Source: Cristatella mucedo
Lineage: Eukaryota; Bryozoa; Phylactolaemata; Cristatellidae
Assembly: GCA_009760855.2 (NCBI GenBank)
Contig: WPIO01000001.1
Coordinates: 13,335,001-13,399,000, forward strand
DNA: 64,000 nucleotides
Direction of reading: 5' to 3'
The position numbers and the translations under genes are program-made. The notes under the pieces were generated by a model. The model saw only the letters and a program-made list of their open reading frames with translations, had not been told where the DNA came from and did not search any database. Positions within the stretch are counted from its first letter, which is position 1. The number at the start of each line of letters is the position of its first letter. Shown here piece by piece: positions 47,004 to 55,871 of this stretch.

Positions 47004-47127
47004 CTGATTGTGGAACTGGGACAAACTGGATTTGCTGGCCAGGACGGTGGCTAGTGCCCCTTATTATGACCATATATCTGCTGGCATCATACGCCCTCCT
47101 CATGAATCTTCTGATTGCTGTATTTAA
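47004..47127 (+). CDS. TRPM exon 20: outer pore and S6
   Basis: Encodes about residues 1021-1061: PDCGTGTNWICWPGRW, an outer pore loop shorter than in vertebrate TRPM3, then S6 as LVPLIMTIYLLASYALLMNL and LIAVF. The NLLIAVFN ending of S6 is a family signature; its Asn codon is split to exon 21. The acceptor is atttttcag and the donor gtgagt; it ends in phase 2. The Cys pair flanks the loop as in relatives. Confidence 0.96.
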
Positions 47128-47564
47128 GTGAGTAAAAACGATATTCTCTAAATGAATACTGTCGAAATAAATATTCTGCCTGTAGACGCAAAGATCAATT
47201 CTACTGGTGCTATGCATTTAGACTGTAGCTTAATATAGCAGTCTTTATTTCCGACCATTTGACTTGTAATCTAAACTGTTTAAGGTACAGCCAAATATGA
47301 GCTAATTCCTTCAAAATTTTTATGCAGGTAGCCACACAGGTACCCATTTGTACCATATGCATGTAGCTACTGTAGACACGAACATATGCTTTGAACTGAT
47401 GACTCGACATAAAGCCCGTTATGATAAGCTCAACGGTAAAATCATATCCAGTCCATTTCTGTAAGTCAGAAACCCTCGGAAAAAATCCTTAAAGATGACC
47501 CACGAAAATTTAAAACTTTTTAATTTCTGCCGTGACTAACTTTCTACTATACTTAATTATCTCA

Positions 47565-47690
47565 TTTGGCCCAGCGGTAAGGTGCTTGTCTTTAATGAGA
47601 TAGGTCATGGGCTCGAAGCCTGTGGCATCTGTGAAGCACCTGAATATAGTTTAAGTTCTCTTAGGAGCCATACAAATGAATTACACACAC
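47565..47690 (+). mobile_element. SINE-A copy with microsatellite tail
   Basis: TTGGCCCAGCGGTAAGGTGC (A-box region), GGTCATGGGCTCGAAGCC (B box), then AAGCACCTGAATATAGTTTA and AGTTCTCTTAGGAGCCATAC. A compound microsatellite follows directly. Confidence 0.82.
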
Positions 47691-47729
47691 TCACTCACTC
47701 ACTCACTCACTCACTCACACACACACATG

Positions 47730-47766
<37 letters not shown>

Positions 47767-47783
47767 GTGTGTGTGCTGGTGGC

Positions 47784-47820
<37 letters not shown>
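47688..47820. repeat. Compound (ACTC)n(AC)n(AT)n(GT)n microsatellite
   Basis: ACTC units, AC units, AT units and then GT units, with a short unique stretch between two GT runs. The AC-AT-GT order is self-complementary. Confidence 0.95.
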
Positions 47821-47822
<2 letters not shown>

Positions 47823-48042
47823 CAACTATGGGAGTGCTCGTTGCAGCTACAAATTCAAATTAGCAAATGATCTCCCTTTCCCCCACCTTTTTGGAAATGT
47901 ATCATTACTTTACCCTTGCTCCGTGGACTATAAGACTATACATATATCACGAAGGACTCAATGCAAATAAGACCTCAGGTATGGAAAGCCAACTAATTAA
48001 CTAACCGAGAAAATTAGAGGGGTTGATTAATATATATATCTC

Positions 48043-48043
48043 T

Positions 48044-48095
<52 letters not shown>
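48043..48095. repeat. (GT)n microsatellite
   Basis: About 25 GT units preceded by an AT run. It lies 220 bp downstream of the compound repeat. Confidence 0.95.
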
Positions 48096-48097
<2 letters not shown>

Positions 48098-48399
48098 CTC
48101 TATATGTCGTAGACGACTCGAGTCACAAAAGCAAGTGTCAAACCAAGTAGGAAGTATTTTTCACTGATATCGTTGTGGTACGAGAGAATGAGGGGACCTG
48201 GAAGTGAGAGTTAAACATAGAAGTCGAGGCACTTTCTAATGGAAATTGAATGCTGTATTGCTTTCTCCAGAGCAAGCGTTGTAGAGTTTCTAGAATTTAA
48301 ATCCGTGTGGGTGGCTCAACCTACGGGCGAAACTGCTTAGAGCATACTGAGTTACACCTATTAGTGTTTTTTGCAACCACATATTTAGATTGTCAAGTA

Positions 48400-48700
48400 T
48401 GTGACGCCTCGTTTTTGGCGTTGCTCAATTTCTTCGCACAACTATCGTAAGGAAAGAGATGATTCTTGTGGTACACAAATATCAAGTGTACAAACGAAGT
48501 GCAGAATTAAGCACTCTAGGATTCTGGTGCTCAAACTCTTGAGACTCAGTGGAACAAGGTCGTATGCACCGAAAGTCTGGAACTTGCTTCAAGTTTCAGT
48601 CACTATCTGCAATTATTTTGCATTTAGATTGTGTCAACAGAAGATGCATCTGTTCTGCTCAGCTTTTCCCTTGCCGCAGAGAACTTGTCTTTTTTGTTTA
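48400..48700 (+). mobile_element. LINE-I relic, C-terminal part
   Basis: The frame reads RLSGTRSYAPKVWNLLQ and LCQQKMHLFCSAF, matching FGDRAFSSYAPKAWNSLP...LKTHLFRTAF. The upstream part is scrambled and no tail is found. Confidence 0.65.
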
Positions 48701-48729
48701 CGTGTAGTTACTTATGCTAATGCTTATGT

Positions 48730-49035
48730 ATGAAAATTGGTGGGCATGCAATTCGGCGGGGAAACCCGAAAACAATTGTCATCTATAATGTGGAATTAAA
48801 ATCGCAGCTGCCCTTTGCTTATTTTGGAAATGGCAGGTGTCTCGTTGTTTGAAAGTACAGGGCTTGCAGGCCCGGGATGTTGGAGGCCATTAGCATGAGA
48901 GCTGGAAAGCCTAATTGCATGAACTTTGGTGTGTCAACGCGAAACACCATTGTCTATCTATGATGAGGAATACAAACCATAGTTAACTCATGCTTATTTT
49001 AGAAATCACATCTGTATTACAGGGCATCACAGTTC
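48730..49035. repeat. Two units related to tandem array B
   Basis: GCATGCAATTCGGCGGGGAA near 48742 and GCATGAACTTTGGTGTGTCA near 48917 are the array B anchor. The same flanking words recur in order: ATCTATAATGTGGAAT, GGAAATGGCAGGTG and GGCCCGGGATGTTGGAGGCC. The spacing is about 173 bp. The main array is 40 kb away in intron 1. Confidence 0.75.
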
Positions 49036-49299
49036 TTCGTGGAATACATTCTTCTCTGTAGTCTACTAGCCGAAAACATTGTATCCATTTACCCTTGAAC
49101 CTTCATTAAGCTAGTCCTACTTAATAAAACCATTTAGCCACTAGTGGGAGCTGTCCTGGTTTAGGTTCACTCTCAGAGCTTCAGCAATGCTCTATTTTTT
49201 GTGTTAGACTTTTGGGTATGTTTGACTGACTACGAAGGCCAAAGGACCAAACACCTTGATGCAAACATTGTATGTGTATGTTTCCCAGACGTTTACAAT

Positions 49300-50056
49300 G
49301 TTTGCTCCTGCTCTTTCCGATGTGATCTCCAAGTGAAATCTAGGCTTTTACTTCTATGCAGATGACACAATTTACGCAGACGACACACATGTACCTATGC
49401 ATGGATCACTCCGCGCCCCAAGCACAAAAATTCCCGCTACGTCGTTGCTGCATATGTTGCCGACAATCGCTTATGAATGACATAAAATTTTCTCAAATTG
49501 AATGATGATCAAATCAACTTACTAGTTATGAGAAAGCCAAGTGACTCAGAAATAGGAAAGCTTAACGCTCAAAATTGGCTCTGCTAGCGTATCCCATCTA
49601 GCATCTGCACAAAACCTTGGTGTCCTGTTCCAAAGTTATCCATCACCAGATGCCCATACCACATTAGATGCACAGCCAAGTCTGCCTGCTTTTACCTATG
49701 TATATTCCATAAATTTGAGCCAGCTTAGATAGTGATAGCCTCAAATCCTTTAGAGACCATGCCGGCAGTTCGTATGGTCCCAAGGCTTGGTGAGCCGTAA
49801 TGGCTCACTAGGTAAGGCGGTTGCTTTTCACGACCTCGGCCCGAGGTTGTGGGTTCGAATCCTGTGGTGGGGGATCCTTTATCGCCACTGCAAGCGGTGG
49901 TGATAGCCGTCAAGGCTCTTCTGTCGCTATACAAAAAAAGGCTGTTAAATCAGATAGTATTTATTTTATTTGCTTAAGGCATGGAACTCATTGCTGACTG
50001 ACATCATCTGATTTGATGACATTTAAAAAAAGCTGAAACGCATCTATTTCGTAGTT
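49300..50056 (+). mobile_element. LINE-I copy, left part, host of nested insertions
   Basis: CTAGGCTTTTACTTCTATGC (catalytic FYADD region), then TTAGTTATGAGAAAGCC and AAAATTGGCTCTGCTAGC. It is interrupted by SINE-B at 49791-49975, resumes ATGGAACTCATTGC (WNS) and reaches CATCTATTT, where the LTR element begins. The remainder resumes at 52165. Confidence 0.8.
49791..49975 (+). mobile_element. SINE-B copy inserted in LINE-I
   Basis: Full SINE-B with hairpin start TGAGCCGTAATGGCTCACTA, B box GGTTGTGGGTTCGAATCC and ending GGCTGTTAAATCAGATAGTA. AAGGCTTGG before it and AAGGCATGG after it are a likely 9-bp target-site duplication with one mismatch. They restore the LINE-I reading PKAWNS when one copy is removed. 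Confidence 0.9.
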
Positions 50057-50281
50057 TGACATTCTTCCTAGCGGCAGGTACGCGACATTACACCGAACAA
50101 TGAAGCAGACTCAAAGACGTTTATTCACATGGACGCCGGGAGGACCAGTACACCACTGTTCTGCCCAGCGTCCTCTACGTAACTCCCGGCCTTTGCCGCC
50201 GCTACTTATATACCACTGTCATAAATCGCAACAGCTCATGCCATAAACCAATGACAGTGTCATAATCTCAAAATAGTCACA
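50057..50281 (-). repeat. LTR, downstream copy in element orientation
   Basis: Plus-strand landmarks are TTTATTCACATGGACGCCGG (complement of the AATAAA signal), CTTATATACCACTG (complement of the TATA box) and the end CTCAAAATAGTCACA. It pairs with 51943-52164 but differs at many sites, so the insertion is not recent. Confidence 0.8.
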
Positions 50282-50650
50282 TCCCCCTTGATCTCAAGAT
50301 CAAATAGAGCAACAACAAAACATGATATTGAAACAGCCAGCGAAATAATAATATTACAAGCCTTCCTTAACTGCCTTTTCATCCAGGACGAATTTAAATA
50401 ACGGCCGCTCGGAGGAGGCAAGTGGAAGCATGGCCTTTGCTAATCTGCCGGCTATGTATGACACGAGCTTTGCCGAACCGCTGAGCCGTACATCTTTCAA
50501 CCCCGCCAACAGTCTCCAATGCGGTACCAGTCTCTACCACCGCACGGGCGTCCGGGTATCCGCTCTAATGCCGGCGGCGGTCTTTTGGAATGCAACGGGT
50601 TTCGCATCGCCCGTCGCCCGTTAAGCAGATGCCTCGAGCTTTGGCTACTG

Positions 50651-51088
50651 TTAAACTGCCTTTAGCTGCTCCGTCGGCCACTTCTGCATTATTGCCTTCG
50701 GTCTCACGGCGTGCACCTGTCGCGCCTCCTCAACGAGCGTCTCAGTCACCGCTTCTGCTGGCCCCTCGCGTGTCGCCACCACCAGCAGTTCGGATACTGT
50801 GGCTTCCACACTGTGCACCACCATCTTTTTCTGCCACTCCTCGGTCTTCGCCTCCAATCGCTTGGCAAGCATCTCGTATGCCTTCTCGGCGAGCATCTCG
50901 CCCGCCTCCTTATCGGAAGCTTCATGCGCTTCCGCAGACGCTAAGGCTTCGGTCCATGCCGCCGTCATCGCCGAGACAATTAGAGCCAACTCGAAGGTCA
51001 CCGGTGCTGTCTCGCTCTCTACTATTGCTTCCCAGGTCGCAGCCACATCTCTGGCAGACACCGCCACTGCTCTGGAAGACGCAGCCAT
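50651..51088 (-). CDS. Unidentified Ala/Glu-rich ORF inside the LTR element
   Basis: A 145-codon open frame in the element's own orientation. It contains EMLAEKAYEMLAKRLEAKTE and later SVEATVSELLVVATREGP, which look helical and coiled-coil-like. Opposing and overlapping open frames (a Ser/Pro/Ala-rich plus frame of 345 codons at 50590-51627 and a minus frame at 50922-51338) show that GC-rich composition alone lengthens frames here. It may be a structural (gag-like) remnant or an artefact. I do not recognise the family. Confidence 0.35.
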   Translation of the reverse strand: MAASSRAVAVSARDVAATWEAIVESETAPVTFELALIVSAMTAAWTEALASAEAHEASDKEAGEMLAEKAYEMLAKRLEAKTEEWQKKMVVHSVEATVSELLVVATREGPAEAVTETLVEEARQVHAVRPKAIMQKWPTEQLKAV

Positions 51089-51225
51089 CTCTCTGCCGGA
51101 CGCAGCCGTCTCTCTGCATGACGCTGCCGTCTGTCCACCGGAAGCTGCCTCCTCTCAGCCGGACCCTGCCGCCTCTGTGCCGGATGCCTCCGCCTCGCTC
51201 GTGTACACCGCCTCTATGCCGCCAT
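51040..51225. repeat. 21-bp tandem repeat
   Basis: Units of the type GACGCAGCCGTCTCTCTGCC repeat about eight times with substitutions but a constant 21-bp period, so every frame stays open through it. It lies inside the LTR element. Confidence 0.75.
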
Positions 51226-51754
51226 CTCACGGGCTCTGCCACCACCTCGCGGGCTAAACTGCCGTCTCTGCAGGCTATAACGACGTCTTTGCGGGCTATA
51301 TCGACGTCTCTGCTGGCTCTGCTATCGTCGCCCGGCACAGCGTTGGCAATTGCTGCTGCCGCTTCTGGTCGCTCCTGCTGGCCTCTTCAGTCCGACCAGC
51401 GTTTATCGTATCCGAGCGTAGCAGTCGCCTTTTACTGTCTTCCATCTTCAGCCGCTTCAGCGCTACCGCCTGTGCTTTCCCGACACTCTGCTAGTGCGAC
51501 CATCGAAGCCTGTTCTCACCTTCAGGGCTTGCAAACCGCTTCACAAGTATTGCACACAGCTAGGTGTAGTCCTCTTGCACTGAGTCAAGAAGGCTCGCAG
51601 CCAACGTTAATTCACCGCCTGCCATGAACGCAAATACGTACATGTAGCGCAAAGCTGGATCGACACCTGTTTCGTTAAGCAAAGGCTCCGAGCCAGCAGC
51701 CAGTTTACGAAGTCGTCTTTGATGTGGTAGTATTCCAGCATCACCACGCCGAGC

Positions 51755-51890
51755 TGGATTGGTCCAGTGGTTAAGGTGGTTGCCCCAACCAAGGTCTGGC
51801 TGAGGTCGTGGGCTTGAGCCCTGAGTCATATGTGAAGCGCCTGTATATAGATTAAGTTCTCTTCGGCGCTATAGAAGCTAATTATATTTG
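51755..51890 (+). mobile_element. SINE-A copy inserted in the LTR element
   Basis: TTGGTCCAGTGGTTAAGGTG (A-box region), GGTCGTGGGCTTGAGCCCTG (B box), then AAGCGCCTGTATATAGATTA and AGTTCTCTTCGGCGCTATAG. This is one of the clearest SINE-A copies. The tail hairpin pairs GCGCC with GGCGC. Confidence 0.85.
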
Positions 51891-51942
51891 TTATCTCCTG
51901 GCGGAGGTCACTCAGCTGCTTCTGCCGAAATAGCTTATACTT

Positions 51943-52164
51943 TGAGTCTTTCTATGAGCAGTACGTGCCATTGCAACGAACTTCGAAGCGGGCTCAAAGA
52001 CGTTTATTCACACGGATGCTAGAGAGGACCAGTAAACCACTGTCCTGCCCGGCGTTCTCAACGAAACTCCTGGACCTTTGCCACCCTATATAGATATATA
52101 TCACTGTCATAAATCACAATAGCCCATAAACCAATGACAATGTCCTAATCTCAAAATAGCCACA
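51943..52164 (-). repeat. LTR, upstream copy in element orientation
   Basis: The minus strand has the TGTGGCTATTTTGAG start, TATATATCTATATAGG promoter-like sequence and AATAAACGTCTTTGAGCCCG. It would drive minus-strand transcription through the interior if it were active. Confidence 0.8.
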
Positions 52165-52520
52165 TATATTGCACAGCACTTGGTGGATGTTTGGGATTTG
52201 TTGATTCGCTTATTCCTGCAGTCACTGCGCATGTTACCAATAACGATGTTTACATGTTGGCGATGTGTATGTTACCCCTAAACATATCATGGTTGTTGAC
52301 ATTGTGTACGTTACCAAATAACCATTCTATATCAATAGTAATAATGGTAATAACACATTTGATAAAGCACCTCAGAGAACTCCTTCTCTTTCTAGGCACT
52401 TTACGTTTGCTGCACAGGAAGCACGACGAAACTTCCTCTACAGCACCAGTTAGGTGCCTAGACAGAGATTGAGTTCTCTACCACCAATACAAAAATGCAT
52501 TATTATTATTACTGTTATTT
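52165..52520 (+). mobile_element. LINE-I copy, right part, with an inverted LINE-I tail inside
   Basis: Resumes ACAGCACTTGGTGGATG (the ORF end and 3' UTR of the copy left of the LTR element). An inverted LINE-I tail (AATAATGG... AAAGCACCTCAGAGAACTCC ... CTAGGCACTTTACG) lies at about 52325-52430. The plus tail TTAGGTGCCTAGACAGAGAT with AGTTCTCT and (ATT)n closes the host copy. Confidence 0.72.
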
Positions 52521-52727
52521 TATCAGCCAGCAGTATGGGCCACTGACCAAAACCACTGGGAAGCTGAAGATCACGGTAAAGTTCAGCAACCGAGGCAATT
52601 TTGCAATGCTCTCCAGCTAACAATTAAAGCATTTTGCGAATAAACGACTCGATAAATCTTACTCATTTACGTTCATACAATTAGTTGCTCAATTTTGGGT
52701 AAAGTAGTGTGCTTAGAAGTTTATCAC

Positions 52728-52805
52728 CATAATAATAATAATAATAATAATACATTGGTATCTCTTTCTAGGCACTTTACAGATGCCGCATAGAAAGCAT
52801 TAGCG
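52728..52805 (-). mobile_element. LINE-I tail-only fragment, minus strand
   Basis: (AAT)n followed by TCTCTTTCTAGGCACTTTAC and AGATGCCGCATAGAAAG, the complement of the LINE-I hairpin tail. Half of the hairpin is deleted. Confidence 0.65.
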
Positions 52806-53364
52806 AATGATTGGAGTTAAAATTATAAATATCTTAACTCACTAGTGTTGGCTAATCCTGGATTCATTTTAAAATTTGCTTTTACTTTCTGTTTTTGCCA
52901 TCTTGCTATTTTTAAGCATACTTCAACGTCCGGTACAGCTGGCTCATTCGAGAACATAACGAAGCTGCTCGAAGAGACCAGATCGACCGTCATTAAGAAC
53001 GATGCTTGCCCAAAGTAGATTGGCATTTATCGTTGGTTGTATCCTGCCATGTCAAACTTAACCATGCAGACCTAGTACATGGGCCCTAAAGGAGACACTT
53101 GGCGAGATAACAGCATTGATTCGTATTGTTTCTAGTTGTTTTCACAATTGTTCAGGATTTAGCCGATGTCGAGTAGTTGGTAGAGGCTTGTGCAGTCAGT
53201 GCAAGACTCTAACAGAGTTCACATATGAAACAAGATTAAGAAGAACTGTGACTCGTGATTGCTAATTGTACGTTTTAGACATACTTTCTGCTCGGCTTTG
53301 AAGAAGCCTGGGGTGGGTGATATTGTGGCCAGTGCCTTTAACCTGCCAATTTGTTATAGGTCAA

Positions 53365-53645
53365 TTCTTACGCAACGACAACTACTCTTCTGCTGCCGAC
53401 TATGGCTCATCCTTTTCAGCGGTCCTGAGCTGCTAGTTCTATGCTACTCACTACCTCAACTGCTCTCCTAACTCTGCTATGCTTCCCACTTTCTCTTTGT
53501 TTCGTGAGACGAAGTCTGTGGGCTACGGAATGCGTACCGAAAGCCGCTTACGCTGTGAGTGCACTATAAAAAACTCTCCTGCATTACACCCAGATAGCCT
53601 ATATGACTTTGTGGAGTGACAGACGGAGATGCATTACATTACAGG
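53365..53645 (+). mobile_element. LINE-II 3' end, well preserved
   Basis: TTACGCAACGACAACTACTC, GCTGCCGACTATGGCTCATC and GGTCCTGAGCTGCTAGTTCT, then the shared ACTACCTCAACTGCTCTCCT and GAGACGAAGTCTGTGGGCTA blocks, closing GGAGATGCATTACATTACA. 5'-truncated. Confidence 0.82.
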
Positions 53646-54314
53646 TAAACTATTGTAAATAAGAAAACCGTGGCATCCTGCTAGTACATCATATCAAGAA
53701 AGCTTGATGATGTCATTATGAATCTTTTTCATTGTGTTCAGTGCATGTGCTCTAAGTAATGCTAGCATGAGTGATTTGTTTGAAAGAAAGGTCAGTGGGC
53801 ATGTGTCATTGCGGCTGACCCAGCAAACCACTGTGTAAGCTTGTCTGGCAGTCACCACAATTTGCCATCGTAAAATTGCACTAGCAACACATTCAAACCC
53901 TGGCAGATGGTGGCTGCATCTTATGGGAAGCATGCCTCTTTCGAGCGGTTGCTTCAGGTTACACAAAATTTGAAGTTATTGCTCAGCAATCGCCTGTTCA
54001 CTGTTAGATGGATTCAACTAAAAGCCTCTAGAGAAATGTGGTCTGCTGATGAATGATAAATTTCCATCAAAATTTAAAAGAAATGTAGATAGAGCTCATA
54101 AACACTCAAACGTATTCTCTCGACGGTTTACTACTACCAGTTTAACGCCCTCTATTAGAAATGGCTTTTCAAGCCAGCACGAACAGTCTTGCTTTATTGC
54201 TCTCAGGGATTCTGGACAAGGCTGCTCATGGTTCCTATGCCTTTGCGTGACCTCATTCGGGGCATAAGGGGATACTTTTAACAGGTGTGTAGCCGGGTGG
54301 TTTTCGGCTTGAGT

Positions 54315-54472
54315 CTTAAGGGCCGTGAAATCCTAGGAGGTAAGGGGCTCCCTCTTCACTACCTAGGTCGTGGGTACGAATCCTGCAGCTAGCGAGCGAT
54401 CTTTATTGCCAACTGCAAACGGTGGTGTAGCCATTAAGACTCTCCTGCTGCTGTACAAATAAGATTTAGATG
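54315..54472 (+). mobile_element. SINE-B copy upstream of exon 21
   Basis: CCTAGGAGGTAAGGGGCTCC (A-box region), GGTCGTGGGTACGAATCCTG (B box) and TTTATTGCCAACTGCAAACG, ending GCTGTACAAATAAGATTTAG. It lies 140 bp upstream of the exon 21 acceptor. Confidence 0.8.
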
Positions 54473-54607
54473 GTATTTTTTTGGTAAGGATCATTGGTCA
54501 ATGCTTGAGATTCTTGCTGTATTGCATTCTTACTATACATGTTGTTATTTCATCCATTTAATTTTTACCGGCTACTCAGTAACATTGTTTTCTGATTATT
54601 TTCTTAG

Positions 54608-54798
54608 CTATACGTTCAATGCATTGAATGCAAACTCAATGCAAATATGGATGTACCAGTGCTATGGATTGATGCATGAATACGAAATCAAGCCACTCTT
54701 GCCACCGCCTTTCGTCGCACTGAATCACCTATTTTTTGCATTCAAATCACTACATCGGCGACTTCGAAGAAAGCCAGGAATACAGGACTTTGGATTGA
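54608..54798 (+). CDS. TRPM exon 21: TRP box region
   Basis: Encodes about residues 1062-1125: NYTFNALNANSMQIWMYQCY, then KPLLPPPFVALNHLFFAF, a basic RRLRRKP patch and DFGLS. It aligns with the family NNTFxxVxxxSxQVWKFQRYxLxxxxxxRPxLPPPLIxxxH. The TRP-box core reads WMYQCY where relatives usually read WKFQRY, so Lys and Arg are replaced. The acceptor is ttttcttag and the donor gtaaga; it ends in phase 1. Confidence 0.95.
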
Positions 54799-55600
54799 GT
54801 AAGAATTGCCTGAAATAATGAGACTGGTGCACTCATTGGAATCACCCATGGGTTAATTCAAATTGAGGTGATACCATCTAAGTCTCATTAGTATCATAAG
54901 TATGCTAAGTTCAATGATATGCGCTACCATGTGTTATGCTAATCTGTTATTTATAATTCCAACAGCAATCCTAGTTTGAGTTATTCTGCTATGTGACAGA
55001 ATCAGTTTTAGCTCAGCTGATGTCTAATAATGATGCATTCATAGGTAGGTCTATTAACAAGGCTATGTAGCTTGGAAGCTAGCCATATATACTTTTTAAT
55101 TTTGTTCTTCATTACATAATGGGTGGCTTTCTAATGAGATAGTTATATTGTATGGGCCTTATTAACCAAAATATGATGCAGAAAACTTGGAAGTTAGATT
55201 CCTTTAGGTAATTGGATTTACTTATACATAGAGTGGTATCACAACCTTAGGGAATAACACTGTACTAGTTAATAAGCAATTAATGAAATTTTTCTTGTAA
55301 TAATGTGCATTTTTAATGTGCTTTAAGAACTGATGGCACGAAGGTTTTGAGGTTGGCTATTGATACAACTAAAATGTCAGATTTGGAGAATTTGATGGTG
55401 CAAATGAAAGCCCGTGGAGTAATTAGTTGAGATATTAATGCCCATAGTATAAAAATGAAATACATGAAGTGTCACAGTCTGTGTTCTTGCAGCTGATGAC
55501 CAGGTGACTGCTAGGAACCACAGATGGCTATATTCTACGAAGTGAAGCAAGATTCCACTGTCAGATGCCGAGAGGCTGTTGGCCTATGCTTGATTTTACT
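54799..55600. other. Intron 21 start, no feature seen
   Basis: AT-rich intron with no repeat family or motif recognised. Confidence 0.5.
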
Positions 55601-55815
55601 ATCTGTCTATGATGTTATTCATTAAAATTAGACAGCTGCTATTGAGGAACAAATGTCGGCAATGCAGCTGCAAGAAATATGAGAGTCGAGGTAATAAATG
55701 GCATGGAGGGATCGAAGCACAGGTCAAGCTAATTGTCATCTGCTTAAAATGAAAATCATGGTCTTTCTTGGCAATGACATCGGCAAGAGCTGCAAAAGTT
55801 AAGGGCCATATAACA
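55600..55815 (-). mobile_element. LINE-I reverse-transcriptase fragment, minus strand
   Basis: The minus strand reads FAALADVIAKKDHDFHF and continues through the decayed catalytic and IPPCHLLPRL regions, aligning with LPLADVISKNNLGFHF of the neighbouring copy. It lies head to head with that copy. Confidence 0.68.
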
Positions 55816-55871
55816 GACTGCTTGTGTAGATGCCCTGAAGGCTCGGTGTATGGCTTGTAGCTGCTGACGTC

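Larger units (their letters stand above)
50057..52164 (-). mobile_element. LTR element without recognisable pol, minus strand
   Basis: Two direct repeats of about 225 bp (50057-50281 and 51943-52164) bound a GC-rich interior of about 1.66 kb. In minus orientation each repeat starts TGTG(G/A)CTATTTTGAGATTA, has a TATATA box, then AATAAACGTCTTTGAG (polyadenylation signal), as in an LTR. CAAGGGGGA directly abuts the downstream LTR, as a polypurine tract should. No reverse transcriptase, protease or integrase is seen, so it is probably non-autonomous or internally deleted. No clear primer-binding site or target duplication was found. Confidence 0.8.
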
